A DNA stretch of 64,000 bases from Sipunculus nudus. Lineage: Eukaryota > Annelida > Sipuncula > Golfingiida > Sipunculidae. The stretch lies in contig CM049320.1 of the NCBI GenBank assembly GCA_026874595.1, positions 9,241,464 through 9,305,463 of the forward strand. Direction: 5' to 3'. Below, piece after piece: positions 11,598 through 24,329 of the stretch. Position 1 is the stretch's first letter, and the number at the start of each line of letters is the position of its first letter. The notes under the pieces are model-generated. The model did no database searches, was not told where the DNA came from, and saw only the letters and a program-made list of their open reading frames with translations. Both the position numbers and the translations under genes were made by a program.

Positions 11598-14262
11598 AGA
11601 ATATGTTTTGAAACGACTTCGGCGAAATTGAGTTCAGCAAAAATGCTAAATGCCAGCTATTCAACAACGCATTGGAATTCACAACAACAGTTCAGAAGGA
11701 CATAATAACATATTGGCACAACAGCAAGAAAACGTGACCACACTGTAATAAGGGCAACTTAAGGCGCATAAAGTGAGGCTGAGGTGGATGTGACCATTTA
11801 AAAAAATCGTTAGAAAAAAATCAGGATTCCCTTTGAACCATATTTACGGAAAATGATAAGCAACAAAAATTAAATGACATATACTATCTGATTAATTGCC
11901 AGGAAATCAACAACGGAGAAGGAGAAATTGACAATAACAGCTCAACAAGCATGCTGACATATAACCACAAGAACAAAAAAATTTGACCAACCCATAAAAT
12001 GACAACGTAAAGGTCAATAAAATGAGGTTGAGGTGGTTGTGGCCTTTGTAAAACAAGTTACGTGTAACTAAAGATTTAAAGGTTTTAATATCCTTCGCCT
12101 TTGACCAATACTAAGGAAAAATAAGAAGCCCCATTTGTAAATGACATAATATTTGAATTAATTATAAGGCAACTGCTCATAAGTATGCCCTGTAGTGTGA
12201 TAAACGTCAGTCAAAACAACAAGGCATTAGAAAAATTTACATCGACGGTGAACAGACATGTATTATGCATAGTGGCGGAAGGTCAGAAAACGGAGGCCAT
12301 ACCATAATATGAGGTAAATGTAATGAGATATAGGTGAGTCGGTTCTCGTTAACTTTTCACCAATATATAACGCTAAAGCAATATGGAGGTCATTGATCGC
12401 CTTGAACTGTAACGGATATTTACCTTAAACAAAACGATATCGTGTGAGAATGACACCTATTAACTATAAATATTTTTAAGACAATTGTTAGGAAATGGTT
12501 GCTTAGAATATACTACAAGTGAGCGAACACAACACACAGCTGACGAAATTAACGACGGCAATGAACACATAGGCACGTTGACATCTAGGCGAAAGTAAGA
12601 AACCTACGCTACATGCTGCTATCTGATAAACAGACAAATAAAATGAATAATAGGTGATGCGGCTTTGTTCTTTTTTTTACAAATATTTAAGGAAATATAT
12701 ATTTGGGGGGATTGATCACCTAGACCTTTGACCGATAATCACCACAAAGAACTGTCATGTCGGAATAATATTTACTGACTCTATAACTTTCTAGGCAATC
12801 GCTGCTCAATTGGTTGACTCTAGTCTGTTAGGTATCAGTCAAACAGCAACACAGTCGATGAAAATGACAACTGATTGGCAGACAGACACACTGACAAATA
12901 GCCCAATGGTATGGCGGATAAAAGACAAAACAGGAGCTAAATTTAAGGTGAATACGTTAAAAAAAAATTACCAAGTTTTGAGAAAATAATATATTGATTT
13001 TTGTTGTCCTTGACTTTCGACCAATCTTGCAAAAGCAAAGAAAGTTCTGATTGATATTAGAGATGTACCAACAGTCAAAGTTTCAGAGCAACTGTATAAA
13101 AGTGGTGGCTTCATACACACAGATATATCTGCATGAATAATCTTTAACCTAGATTATATGATTATCGGTAAAATTGTCACTCCCAGATCACTTTGGTCCT
13201 AGTTTATGTGCAGAATTAAATCTGACATATTGGGACATGAGCAAGCAAGAAAACGTGACAACACCGCAATAAGGGCAACATAATGGCGCATAAAGTGAAA
13301 TTGAGGTGAATGTGGCCTTTAAAAGAAATAAGCGCGAAAATCAGGATTTTGAAGTGATCGATATCCTTTGCCTTTCTCCAATATTTACGAAAAATGATAA
13401 GCAACAACATGTAACTGACATATACTATCTGAATGAAAGCCAGGAAATCAACAACGCAGAAGAAGAACTTGACAGCAGCTGCTCAATAGAAATATTGACA
13501 TATTGGCACAGGAACAAGAAAATTTTACCATCCCATAAAATGACTAAGTAAAGGCAAATAAAATGAGGTTGACGTGGTTGTGGCCTTTTTAAACAAGTTA
13601 CGACGAAATAACGATATTAAGGTTTCAATATTCTTCGCCTTTGACCAATACTCACAAAAAATAAGAAGCCCCATATGTAAATGACACATACTATCTGAAT
13701 GAATTTCAAGGCAACTGCTGCAAAAAGTGTGGCCTCTAGTGCGATAATCGTCAGTCAAAACAACAAGGCATAGTAAAAATTGACATGTACCGACAGTAAA
13801 AGTATCAAAGCAATTGTGTAACAGAGGTGGCTTCATTCGCAGCAATCAGCAATAAAAACTGTAATATTGTCTTTAGTTTTCAGAGATACGACAGAATGTT
13901 GATGTTTTGTACAGTTTCACCTGCGGAACCCTCAAAAGAATAGCTCCACAGAAGGAATTAGAAACAAAAGCTAAACAGACGGACAAACTGACATATTCGC
14001 ACAAAGCAAGAAAACGTGACCTCACCGTAATAAGGGCAACATAAAAGCGCATACGGGCGGTTGAGGTAGATGTGACCATTTAAAACGATCGTTAGAAAAT
14101 CAGGATTCTGGGGTTTTTGCTATCCCTCGCCTTTGACCCATATTTACGAATAATAACAAAATATAAATGACATATACTATATTAAAGAAAGCAAGAAATT
14201 AAAGAACGCAGAAGAAGAAATTGACAACAGCTCAACAAACATACTGACATAGGAAAAAGAAC

Positions 14263-14297
<35 letters not shown>

Positions 14298-14490
14298 CCA
14301 TATTAGGACAACGTAAAGGCGAATATATTTAGGGTGAGGTGGTTGTGGCCATTTGTAATAAAAAGGTAGGAGGAAATAACGATTTTAAGGTTTCAATATC
14401 CTTCGCGTTTGACCAATACTCACCAAAAATAAGAAACTCCTATATGTAAATGACACATACCATCTGAACGAAAGGAGTGACATGTAGCAT
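11598..14490 (+). repeat. Repeat family X, block 2 (largest)
   Basis: At least eight diverged sub-repeats are visible. Landmark phrases such as cgtcagtcaaaacaacaagg and their variants fall near 11,640, 11,880, 12,205, 12,517, 12,836, 13,440 and 13,751, with neighbouring steps of about 312-325 bp. Recurring motifs are aggttgaggtggttgtggcc, cctttgaccaatactca and atgacatatactatctga. The frames at 13,216-13,410, 13,306-13,551 and 13,525-13,845 are repeat-derived. The block ends about 14,490, where the shared phrases stop. Confidence 0.75.
14267..14295 (+). repeat. Poly-A run, 29 bp
   Basis: Uninterrupted A from 14,267 to 14,295, inside repeat block X2. It could be a retroposon tail or a simple-repeat expansion. 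Confidence 0.9.
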
Positions 14491-15004
14491 GGTTCATTGT
14501 TATGAGCTATGATTGGCTGCATTAGCTAGCTGGTTAACGAATTACTTCTATGATCTCCTTTCATCTATTGCTTAACCGAATCCACTTAATGGGCGGGAGG
14601 TCAAGACCAATGACTGCTCATATATTTTAAACACCTAGCATCTAAATTGAATTATTTTTTTTATTATCAATTTACAGTCACTTTCAAATCCATGTTAACC
14701 ATTTCTGGTCCGCGAGTAATAAAACGAATATAACATATGTATCGGGTACCCAAAATACCAGTCGAATCTTCAACAGTTAAATATTCAGATAACAATGATA
14801 TTAATATGCATTTTCAAGTACATGTAATTAAAATGTTTATCAAACTGTGATGGTTCTTTTTTCCTGCAGTGGCCTTTGTGCTCTTTCTTAATGTGGGTCA
14901 CAAAGTTTCTGAATAAGAAATACTTTTGTTAGAATTCTGTATCAGGAGTATTTGGGTTAGAGTTACCAGGGTCATTAAAAAAGAAATATCTCGATCAGTG
15001 CTCG
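14491..15004. other. No feature recognised
   Basis: AT-rich sequence between repeat block X2 and the Gypsy relic. I looked for an LTR with TG...CA ends near the relic and found none I could pair. Confidence 0.4.
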
Positions 15005-15269
15005 ATGTTAGCTAGAAAGTTCTTGACCCTGACTTGAGCTAGTAGATGGACATCCATGTTTTCTAGGTGTCATTGGTTGATCTGGTTTTGTTGAGAAAGT
15101 AATGGGGGATACTTTCAGTTCACATACGTTGACCCTTGAACAATTTTCAAATCCACCTGCTAGTTTGGTCTGACTAACATCTCTTTCAACCATTGCATCT
15201 ACCATTTTATAGACTTCACTGCAAAATATAGCGTTTTGAATGTTATGGTGTCACTGGAATTCCTTTTTA

Positions 15270-16140
15270 TTCAGGTATAACACACACTGTCCAAAAAAGT
15301 TAAAATTAACGGCTGATTTGTTTGCATAAAGTTTTTGCTTTTCTACATCTTGAGCAAGATGTTCCCTTATCATCTGGTTCACATATTATAACCTTCTCAA
15401 GTGACTAGCTACCCACAAAGGTAAACTGTTTGACGGAGAATCCTTACCTAGAGCAAGAAGGCTGTCAATGGAAGTATTTACCCTCTTCCATACAGGAAGT
15501 AGAACGGCGAAATACCTGTGCTTGTGTTGGGTGTATAATTATAAGCATAACCAATCTCTGCGAGGTATTCAGGCCAACACCGGTTTGCTTGTACAGGTAA
15601 CGTTCTAAGCGGATCATGTATGGTTGTATTACATCTTTCACAATATCTGTTCGACTGTGGGTGATATGCTGTTGTTTTATTTTCTATTGGACAATAAAGG
15701 GGACACATTTGAATTATTTGACTTTAAAAATATCTGCCTGAGCATAATGTAGGCCGGTTGGTGGAGCAAAAGGAAAGAACCAGTTTTGTACTAAGATTCT
15801 CGAAACCGTATTAGCAGGATTATCTCTTGTAGTTACAGAAAATATCCAATTATGGAATGTGCGGTCATGAAAAATACATTTTCCTACCATTTCTAGCATC
15901 TTCAAGCAGAGAAAAGTTTATTACAAACACTTGCAGTGGAGAAGATGGCTCAATAGCACTAAATGTAGTCTTTACTTTGCCCTCTACACCAATTAAATAT
16001 GATTCACATTGGGCTTAATAGGATCTAATTACCTTATCCATCCCTGGCCCGCAGCAGTAGGTCCTGATCAGAACAGGGGCTCTTTCAACGACTTGGTGAC
16101 CTTGTTAGTCTTTCCATGATAGAAGTACCTCCGATTTGAG
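15270..16140 (-). pseudogene. Gypsy integrase relic
   Basis: Near 16,105-16,027 the minus strand encodes GHQVVERAPVLIRTYCCGPG, matching the zinc-binding end that precedes the integrase core. The core follows in pieces, including a block at 15,800-15,715 ending PTGLHYAQADIFK. The best open part is 15,708-15,478, starting MCPLYCPIENKTTAYHPQSN, with AEIGYAYNYTPNTSTGISPF later in the same frame. This corresponds to the last part of the integrase core. A C-terminal tail continues to about 15,270 after a frameshift at 15,480. Confidence 0.78.
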
Positions 16141-16739
16141 CTGATATTTCATCAATTCGGTCTTTGAACTGCCCAATCGATAGCTGGGCCCCAGTGGACT
16201 CTAGCCTTTTATTTTTTATCTGGCTTTACTTTATGGTGTTGTTTTAGTGGGGTAGATCTCCCTATAACTTAAACTTCTTTGACGTTTAGTAAGTCTTTCA
16301 GATACAACTGTTTTATGGGTATGGCAAACATTTGGCACGTTTATCCCTATACAGGCTTACAACTGTTTACATACTACCAAACACTGCTTGTAATAATATA
16401 AATAAGTATATACCTGTTGCGTTTTGACTGAAGACATCATATCCACTTACTCTATGCACAGAAGAATGAGCTTTCTTAGAGAGTTCACACGTACCCTGTT
16501 TTTTGGCAGGTCTTATTTTACACGGTCAAATCAAATCCAGCAACTACAGATACCCAATGTTGTTCAATTGCGTGAGGTGGTAATTTCTTCAGGAGTAAGT
16601 AAGGGATGTTTTATCTGTCTTGAGGACGAATCTGGATGCCATAAAGACAGTCCCGGCATTTATCAACAGCTGAACATTATAATGCCAGTGTCTTAAAATG
16701 AAGAGACTCATTTTTTTCTCATAAGGCCTTTACGTACGG

Positions 16740-17335
16740 CTTGCATAGGACAAGATGTTTTGGAGTAACTTTATCTAATAGACCATATTTTGATACATCG
16801 TTTTATAGACTTAACGGAAGACTGAAGTCTGGCAAACTAAAGTTGTTCTGTTTTAAGAGACTATCAATGAGGACTAAAGATTTCCTTAATACGTAAGATT
16901 TAATCACGGAATATTCTCCCTATTAGCCGCTGAAATATTGCTGGACTGTTAAATAGTCTTGAAGGATCTTGTTGGTGCACTGAAGTTACTTCGAATTGGT
17001 AATATGCAACAGTTACATCAAGGCTAGAGAAATAATTAACCTTCTCATGGATTTGAGAGTTTCGTCGATTTGAAAAAAGAGGATAGAACTATGAACGCAC
17101 CTTCTGAATAACCCCTCAAAAACCAAAATAGAGTCTAAATCCGTTGGTCTTATTATTACTACAATGACTTTTTGTGACACGAAGTCTGAGCTCAGTTATG
17201 ATGCATTTTGGAAGAAGCTCCTATTCATTCCAGAGCTGTGGAGGTACACTCTTATATAGCTGATATATTGGCGTTTGATCTTCCATGTTTATTTCATATT
17301 TGATTGTTTGGGTTAAACACAGTTGCTCTCCGTCT
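16740..17335 (-). pseudogene. Gypsy reverse transcriptase relic
   Basis: Minus-strand reading gives YFSSLDVTVAYYQFEV at about 17,031-16,984, corresponding to RT motif A with its first catalytic aspartate. PAIFQRLIGRIF at about 16,948-16,913 corresponds to the conserved block before the YxDD motif. Upstream (17,320-17,120) weak matches to the N-terminal RT blocks are scattered over two frames. The YxDD box itself was not found in any frame. Stops and frameshifts break the domain throughout. Confidence 0.72.
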
Positions 17336-19365
17336 TAATATAAAAATATATCTCCTTACTGCTGTAGATACTCCATTATTTTTTTTCTGTTTAATACTGC
17401 CGGAAAAAGGACCTTATCCTGAGTCGTTCTGTATCATCCATATCCGGATAATGTGTTTCACATATTTTCACATAAACATTTCAAATGTAGCCCCTACAAA
17501 CCAAGATTTAAGATTATTGTTACTTATCTAAGACTTTACAATCTGTTTGTTACAATGTTGAGTGACTTAGTGAGTGTGACCTATATTTGACATATGACTT
17601 AAAGCTATATTTAATCTGGTTTATTTCTGTGACTTTAAATTCAGACACATACAAGATTTTCTCCATTTGATTTGTTCCTTTGTTTCCAATTCGTTCACTT
17701 CCTGGGACCCACGCCACAATTGAGTATATGCATAATGAATTATAGAATAATATATTGCTGATTAAAAATTTACTAACCAATAAATTTTGGAATAAAAAAT
17801 TATGATTTTACTTTGAATATGTGATCATTATTTCTACACCAATGTACACACTGAACTGTTAAGACTCATTTTTACGGAATTGGCTATATAAAAACAAGCT
17901 CAAATTCCAGTTATGTAGATTTAAGATTTCAGCCGCTATACACCAGCGGAAGAAAATTGGACAAAACATTGTATCTTTCTTTACAGACTACCCTTTCTGT
18001 TTATAACAGGTTCCTATTGTTTCAATTAGAAGTGAATACGGAACTCCCTTGAAGTGAACAAAATAAAAGGCTTTAAATATGTGCTACTTCTGGCGTTTAT
18101 TGAGGTCTAATTTTGTATGTGGCGGATATTCATTTAGAAAAACAGCGGGAAAAGATCGAATGATGCATTGACATTGGATGTAGGTGTCCTTGATTTTATT
18201 TATCACCTGCATATATTTGCATTCACTGTTGTTTATGCACTTTAGATTCAACTCTGATTTCACATTTTTTAATCGACTTCAATACAATTTTGTGCACCCT
18301 TGAAAGTCAGCAGTTCTAACACTGCAGTTGCTTAATATATAATAACTAACCTGGGTTAATTAAATCAAGCTCCACTGGTGTTTATTCAGGTTAAAACATT
18401 TAACTCTACTCCGATTTGTATATGGTTGATAAAGTATTTATGTAATATTAACCATAGACCCAACAACCTTTCGGACAAACTAATGTGTCATGATCTAGAA
18501 TTGTACTGAAGATTATATGCTTATATAGTACGCTTTAACTGTGTAACTGACCCCGCTTTCAGAAAATATACAGACGTTTAATAACACATCGGAATAAAGG
18601 TATCTTCAGAAATATAACTTGGGAGAAACCCAGCTGACGAGAGTCCGACAGGTGAACTTAGTTCGTCGGAGAAAAGATCGTTACTTGACCCAGGCTTAAA
18701 CATGATTCTGATGCTCGTATATTTTATTACAGGAACAGAAACTTGATTTGCTGTAACATAAGTTAAGCTGTCTCAAAAATGTTGGAAGGAGCTGTATTTT
18801 ACGGATCTTATTTTCTGAGTACTCTGTTCATGGAGGGACAGAAAGAACAAATGAATAGAAGCTTTAAGTTATCACCGACTGGCGGCACTTGATCCCTTGA
18901 CAAATTGCGACTGTCTCTACGCCTAAAATGCAGCCATCTTAAATACACTTCTACCCTAAGGGCTCACCTGTATACATAAGACAAATATAAAGACCGTGAC
19001 TGCTCCGTTACCAAGGCTCATTCAAATTCATAAACGCGCTTAACACTTAAGAGGCTTGAAACAATTTCCCCACTATAATGCATTACCTCAAAGCGGAGCA
19101 ACCGAGGATTGCTCTAAATTCCTAGAAATCTCACGACACACTGACGCTGACTCTTAATCCTGACCTATTTGCACCACATTCAAAGAAAAGGCTAACCCGA
19201 GAAATAAAATAAAACATGATTAAAAAACGAAAAGATTCATTTCATGACACACTTCCCGCTTGAATAAAATGTTACAAGGTAATGTATTTTTACAGAACTT
19301 TGGCATAAATTATACCTGATATACCTTTCAGTCGCATAATGCTCTTATTCTCCCATAATTAATTA
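17336..19365. other. No supported feature
   Basis: About 2 kb of AT-rich sequence with only short frames (17,304-17,531 plus, 17,550-17,780 minus), none recognisable. I saw no further retroelement motif on either strand, and no LTR that could be paired with the Gypsy relic. Confidence 0.4.
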
Positions 19366-19462
19366 TACTTCCATAATTAGACTTTCCCTTAAAAGGTTGG
19401 ATATCACACTGATACTCCTGCAGTAAAAAGGCCCATCTCACTGTATTTGTGATAGTTTTTTT
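19366..19462 (-). mobile_element. Gypsy RNase H-end fragment
   Basis: On the minus strand this encodes ITNTVRWAFLLQEYQCDIQP, then FKGKSNYG, typical of the end of the Gypsy RT/RNase H region. It lies after the integrase C-terminal fragment (19,475-19,960) in reading direction, the reverse of the normal pol order. It must be a separate insertion or a rearranged piece. Confidence 0.6.
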
Positions 19463-19474
19463 TCTATTTTGCGG

Positions 19475-19960
19475 CCCTGGTTCGTATGATACTTTTGAAG
19501 ATAAACATTTAAAGTTTCTAAATCTTCATTGACCTTTACTCGGTAATCAAGGTCGCTGACCTTTTCCTTCGATCAAATATGACCCCTTTTATTGCACTAA
19601 TTGTTTGTTGCGATCAGTCAGCACCAACAACATTTGATCGCCAAATTTTATAACGCGATAACCGCTTGCCCCACTCTCTACGGCACACGTGCCAATTAAC
19701 CGTTCTTTCAGGCCGAGGATATATTGATACGTGTTTTTGACCTGCGCATCTGAGCCCTCCTTTGTACATAGTTTACTCAATATCCGTATAGGAATTCTAA
19801 CCGACCGCCGGAAAAAACTCAAAGTATTAAAACCCGTTTTTTCCTGCGGAGCTTCGCGATCGGTAAAAGATTCAGCATTCGCGTATCGATCAAAGTCTTT
19901 TGGCGAGAAACAGCTTGAGACTGTGCACGACTGGAAATAAAATAATGTAAAACATATTAA
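19475..19960 (-). mobile_element. Gypsy integrase C-terminal fragment (second lineage)
   Basis: The minus frame ending at 19,589 contains KDFDRYANAESF, then APQEKTGF, RRSVRIPIRILSKL, KNTYQYILGLKERL and GDQMLLVLTDRNKQLVQ. In order these match the end of the integrase core and the post-integrase tail of a Ty3/Gypsy element. After the stop, a shifted frame gives DYRVKVNEDLETLNVYLQKY (about 19,550-19,490), extending the match. The wording differs from the 15-17 kb relic, so it is a different family. Roughly 20 residues seem missing before GDQM. Confidence 0.72.
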
Positions 19961-19999
19961 TACTCCCAAAAACTTGACCTTCCTGCTCTTATAAATGAT

Positions 20000-21190
20000 A
20001 ATGTCACAAAAGTATGGATAAACATTTTTAAATTCGGAAACTTCAAAAGTAGGTTTTACCATAGTAACCGCAGGATGAGAAAGGGTTATTTCAGAGGACA
20101 GGCCATTGCATGACATTTATTTTCTCAGTTTTTGCAGATACGGTGATATATTACCCAATTGTGAGGCCAATTTTTAAAGATTTCCTTTCCTTGTGACCTT
20201 GATCATGACCTATGATGGATAATAAACAACAACAGTAGCCTCCAAAGAAATTTGATTGGTGTTCAGTCATCAATGACAAAGATATCAGATATCGAATTTG
20301 AGCTGTTTGATCAGCGGGACCATTGATCAGATATCCCCACTAAAAAGCTCTCAATTCGGACTGATTTTTACTGACTCGAGGAGAATTTGAGGCTATTGCT
20401 CCAAATGTGTGGCCTCAAGTGGTATAAATATCAGTCAATTAAAAAAAAGCATTAGACAGTGAACAAATATTATGGCATTTTGGCAATAGGGCAGGAAACT
20501 ATGGCCATACCATGATATAGGCGATAATGCAGATAAGGGGAGATATAGATGCGCAGGTTATGGTAATCTTTTCTCGAAGGTATAAGGAAATATCAATTTT
20601 AAGTTAACTGATCACGAACTCTGACCGGTTTTTAACCACAAAAAAAATCGTGTTAGAATTACACCTTACAACTGTATACGTTTCAAGGCAATAGCGCCGA
20701 TAATGTAGCTTCGAATGTATTAAATGTCAGACAAATCAGCATCCCTATAGACGACATTTACCGACCACGTTGAACAGGCAGGCATACTGACATATTGGCT
20801 GAGGCACATGAACAATGGCAACATGATACAAAAAGACAAATGAAATATGTTTTTTCAGGAACCAAACAACGCAGTAGAAGCAATTGAAAACAATAGCTAA
20901 AGAGACGGACATAATGACATATTGGCACAACATCCAGGGAACATTATCACACCATAAGGTGGACAACGTAAACGGCAAAAACAATTTGGTTCAGGTGGTT
21001 TTAACCATTATTAAAAACATATAGGGAAAATAACGGTATTTTCGATATTCTCGAAAGATAATAGGCTACCAGCCTTAAATATGAAATGACAAAATGTCTG
21101 AATGAACTTCAAGGCAATTGCTGCAAACCTCTTGTATATTTTGATCGCAAGAAAGGCATTCGCCCACGAATGCCCAGGTTGAGATTGACT
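20000..21190 (+). repeat. Repeat family X, block 3
   Basis: Shared phrases with other blocks include ccatagtaaccgcaggatga (compare about 24,940), tgaccttgatcatgacctatga, atcagtcaa plus gcattagacagtgaac, and ccataccatgatata. The first 100 bases form the N-terminal half of the minus frame 19,589-20,116, which is therefore a chimera of repeat X and Gypsy sequence. Confidence 0.7.
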
Positions 21191-22739
21191 AGAGAACGGC
21201 GAGTATAAGATATAACTCAGTCATACAAATATATAATTATGTTACCAGTTTGATACATAATCATATTGATATAAGCTCTTTTTTAAATATTTTTTTGTCT
21301 GTTGATACAATTTACAATGATGAAATTTTAAAAAGTTTACTAAATTATGACACGCAATGATTTTGACTATATTATCTCCACAAACGATCTTTGTGTTTTA
21401 CGAAAGGGATTGTTCGAAAGAGAAATATATTTTATATTTGTGTATAAATTGAATATTTTACATATTTATGTGGCCCAGGAACTAACGGACGGATCGGAAT
21501 GTGTTCCTTATGCTAATCATGTTAATCTTTATTAATAATTAGGAATGTCGGATAATATATTCTGTTCAATCAATTGCATATCATTAATTATTGTCTCATC
21601 TAAACCTTCATATGAGTTTATAATTATTACTTTTACTTCTTATTTCATCTATAACTATTACTATTACAACAATTTTGATACATTAATATTATTATTAGTA
21701 TTCCATGGCTTCTATATGTTTAACTATTACGAGTACTTTACTTTCAAATAAAGATATTAGGCTTTGATGAATTTGCTCTTTACATTACACACCCCCTCCG
21801 TTCATTCTTTGTTGGTAAAACTTTTTCGTGCTTGTAATTCTAAAAGTATGTCTTGTAAATGTTGTCCTCAATTGAAAAAAAAATTAAATAGATTTAAATC
21901 TTTAGTATTGATGATATCTTCTGACACAATCTTTTACATTTAATTATACATTTCATGCAATGTACAACATAACTCTTAGTAAACAACATGTTAAGTACAG
22001 TTATATCAGGAATAATACGTGTAATTAAATACAATCAATACCTGTTCAACACAGTAAAACACATAGAACCTGCATAACTCAACCTATTCATGTTGACACA
22101 TTCGTTTCAAACATCGAATTTTTACATCTGACAGATAGATTTTCAAACACCCAATAAGATTTGTTCAATTCATAGTACTTCAATTGAAATAATACATGGT
22201 TTGTACAGACAGGGGCTCCTTCGCTGCCTCTGGCACCACTAATTAACTCAACAAAGATTATGACAGTCAGACTGTCTACCTCAGAAGTTATCAAGCATCG
22301 GCAGCATAGCATCAGTACTCTCTGGAGTCAGCTGATATTAACTTGCTCCACGTAATGAGTAAACTGGCCAAGCACGACTGCGATGTTTACTGACCCAGCC
22401 TAGTAAATGATTCGACAAGCAAGCCCAGGGCTTATCATTTAGGTTTTCATCTCAAGCCAAAGCTCGATGTCCAGTGCCAACTGGGCTATCACAGGATATA
22501 GCATGAACTAACAACACTACAACTTAAGCCTCTTCCTGTGTTTCAGTAAAATAACCCTACCATACCTAACATGTTTTAGTCAAGGATTGTAGAGTGAAAG
22601 AAAAGCTATGATTCTATTACTTGGCGTCCCACTAATATTACACATATCTATGAGATTAACAAAAATGTATATGTATATGAAAGTGTCTATGAATAAGTAG
22701 GCATTAATTGTTAAAATATAAAAATAAGGTACAGTGTTC
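21191..22739. other. Very AT-rich, no supported feature
   Basis: Contains AT-rich runs (for example 21,540-21,760) and short frames rich in Tyr, Ile, Phe and Leu that reflect composition. A weak LINE 5' part could be hidden here, upstream of the RT relic at 22,740, but I could not identify an endonuclease motif. Confidence 0.4.
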
Positions 22740-24290
22740 TTTAATTGATTAATTAAATGAACCAGGTATATTTTGGAAAGAGATAAAATCGTTAACCAGG
22801 GCAAATAGGAAAAATGTAAATAATAATATAGGAGAATGGGGTACTCACTTTAACGACCTTACCTCTATTAAGGTTAAGAAAAATTCATCATTTGAGAAGA
22901 ATGTTAATAATTATTTAGAAAACCATCACTTAAGTTGTAAATATAATTCTCAAGCTATTCTTAATTCTTTAATTCCTGAAGGTGATAATTTGTGGAGCAT
23001 TGAAAACACAAATGTCAATGAGCCACTTGCAAAGGCTGGGCTCATTATAGAGGTATTTAAAAATACTAAAATATTATAATTCCTTATTTTTCCATAGTGA
23101 ATAATAAAATAATGGTATCTTGACATTATCGATGGGAGCAATACTTCAACCTTTACATAATTCAGGAAATTATAACAAAGTTAGTTACCATAGAGGAACT
23201 GGCTAATAATATACTACAGGTAAGCTATGTTCTAAAACTCCCTGTTCAAGAATTACAAGATGGGCAATACAAACAATAAATTATATGAATGTCATGCGGG
23301 GTACGACTACACTACATACCATATTTTTACATTACAAGCAATAATCCAGAAATATTTTTGCAAGAGAAAAGCGAAGGGATTATAATGTGTTTTTTTGTCG
23401 GTCAATGAAAAAAGTTTCGAAAGAAATTCATATAAATTATTTTTTACAGATTAATTAAAAGTAGGATCAATGGTTAAATAATAAAGGTGTTAAAATATTG
23501 ATATGAAAAGTTAGCTTGCTGTGTGAAGATAGACTACGGTTTAAAGACAACATTTAAATTTATTAATGGCACTGGGTTATTTTGATTATTAAGCCTCATG
23601 TTATTCATTTCATATCTTTCTTCGAAATGGTTCATAAAACATTTTCCTGGTATTCAGGTGTCATTACAACACAGATATAAATCTGTGATGTCATTTGTCT
23701 CATGTGTGACCCCGTCGGGAGCTTTCAAAACTTATTACACATTTTAGAAGACTTCTGTCACTGATGGCGTAAGCAAGTCAAAACACACACACACAAAAAC
23801 AAAATAAATGGTATTCAGAAAGGGAGGAATATTAAAAGAAAATGTGAAATAGTATTTTAAGTGAAAGAAGCCTTTTTTAATGTTCATTGTTATACATATT
23901 TAGTAGTTCAGTTCTTTATATCACTATAATAGAACCAATATTTAAATATGCTTATGTTAAAAACAATTAAAGGCTCAAATATTATCAAGAAACGAATTGG
24001 GATAATATTGCATTATCTGTTGTATTGACTATTTTGTTAAAGTTATACTCCAATCAGTACTTCATGGATCAGAATTCTAGGGGTCCGTTCCAAAACAAAA
24101 CATTGAATGCATGCAATCAATTATTTGTAAGCAACTCCTTGGTGTTAGTAAGAAGCAGTTAATGATGCTGCTAAATTAGATACCCCTATACTGTATACAT
24201 TTTAAAGATGTATAAATTATTTATTATAAAGGAAAAAATCTAGATACCCGGGGTAACAGTCATATGACATTTGAAGACACAATATACAAA
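22740..24290 (+). mobile_element. Decayed LINE (non-LTR) reverse transcriptase relic
   Basis: Three parts of a LINE open reading frame are seen in order on the plus strand. At 22,795-23,075 a long open stretch includes NIGEWGTHFNDLTSI and ends IIEVFKNTK, the region just before the RT core. At 23,130-23,200 GAILQPLHNSGNYNKVSYHR matches the first RT core block. Around 23,300-23,450 a weak match to the block before the first catalytic aspartate continues in shifted frames. At 24,045-24,290 QSVLHGSEF, then IICKQLLGVSKKQ, matches the C-terminal part. Frames shift repeatedly, so it is inactive. The LINE clade cannot be fixed by eye. Confidence 0.68.
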
Positions 24291-24329
24291 TATATATAAA
24301 ACTACTGTTGGCTTAGAATGTACTTGATG

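Larger units (their letters stand above)
15005..17335 (-). mobile_element. Decayed Ty3/Gypsy LTR retrotransposon, pol relic
   Basis: Read on the minus strand, reverse transcriptase motifs (17,335-16,740) are followed by integrase motifs (16,140-15,270), the domain order of Ty3/Gypsy pol. Similarity is spread over all three minus frames with many stops and shifts, so it is long dead. No gag, protease or paired LTRs were recognised. The tail 15,270-15,005 includes a 65-codon frame that may be the end of pol, but it is too degraded to say. The plus frame at 16,424-16,696 is antisense to the linker between the two domains and is not treated as a gene. Confidence 0.75.
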
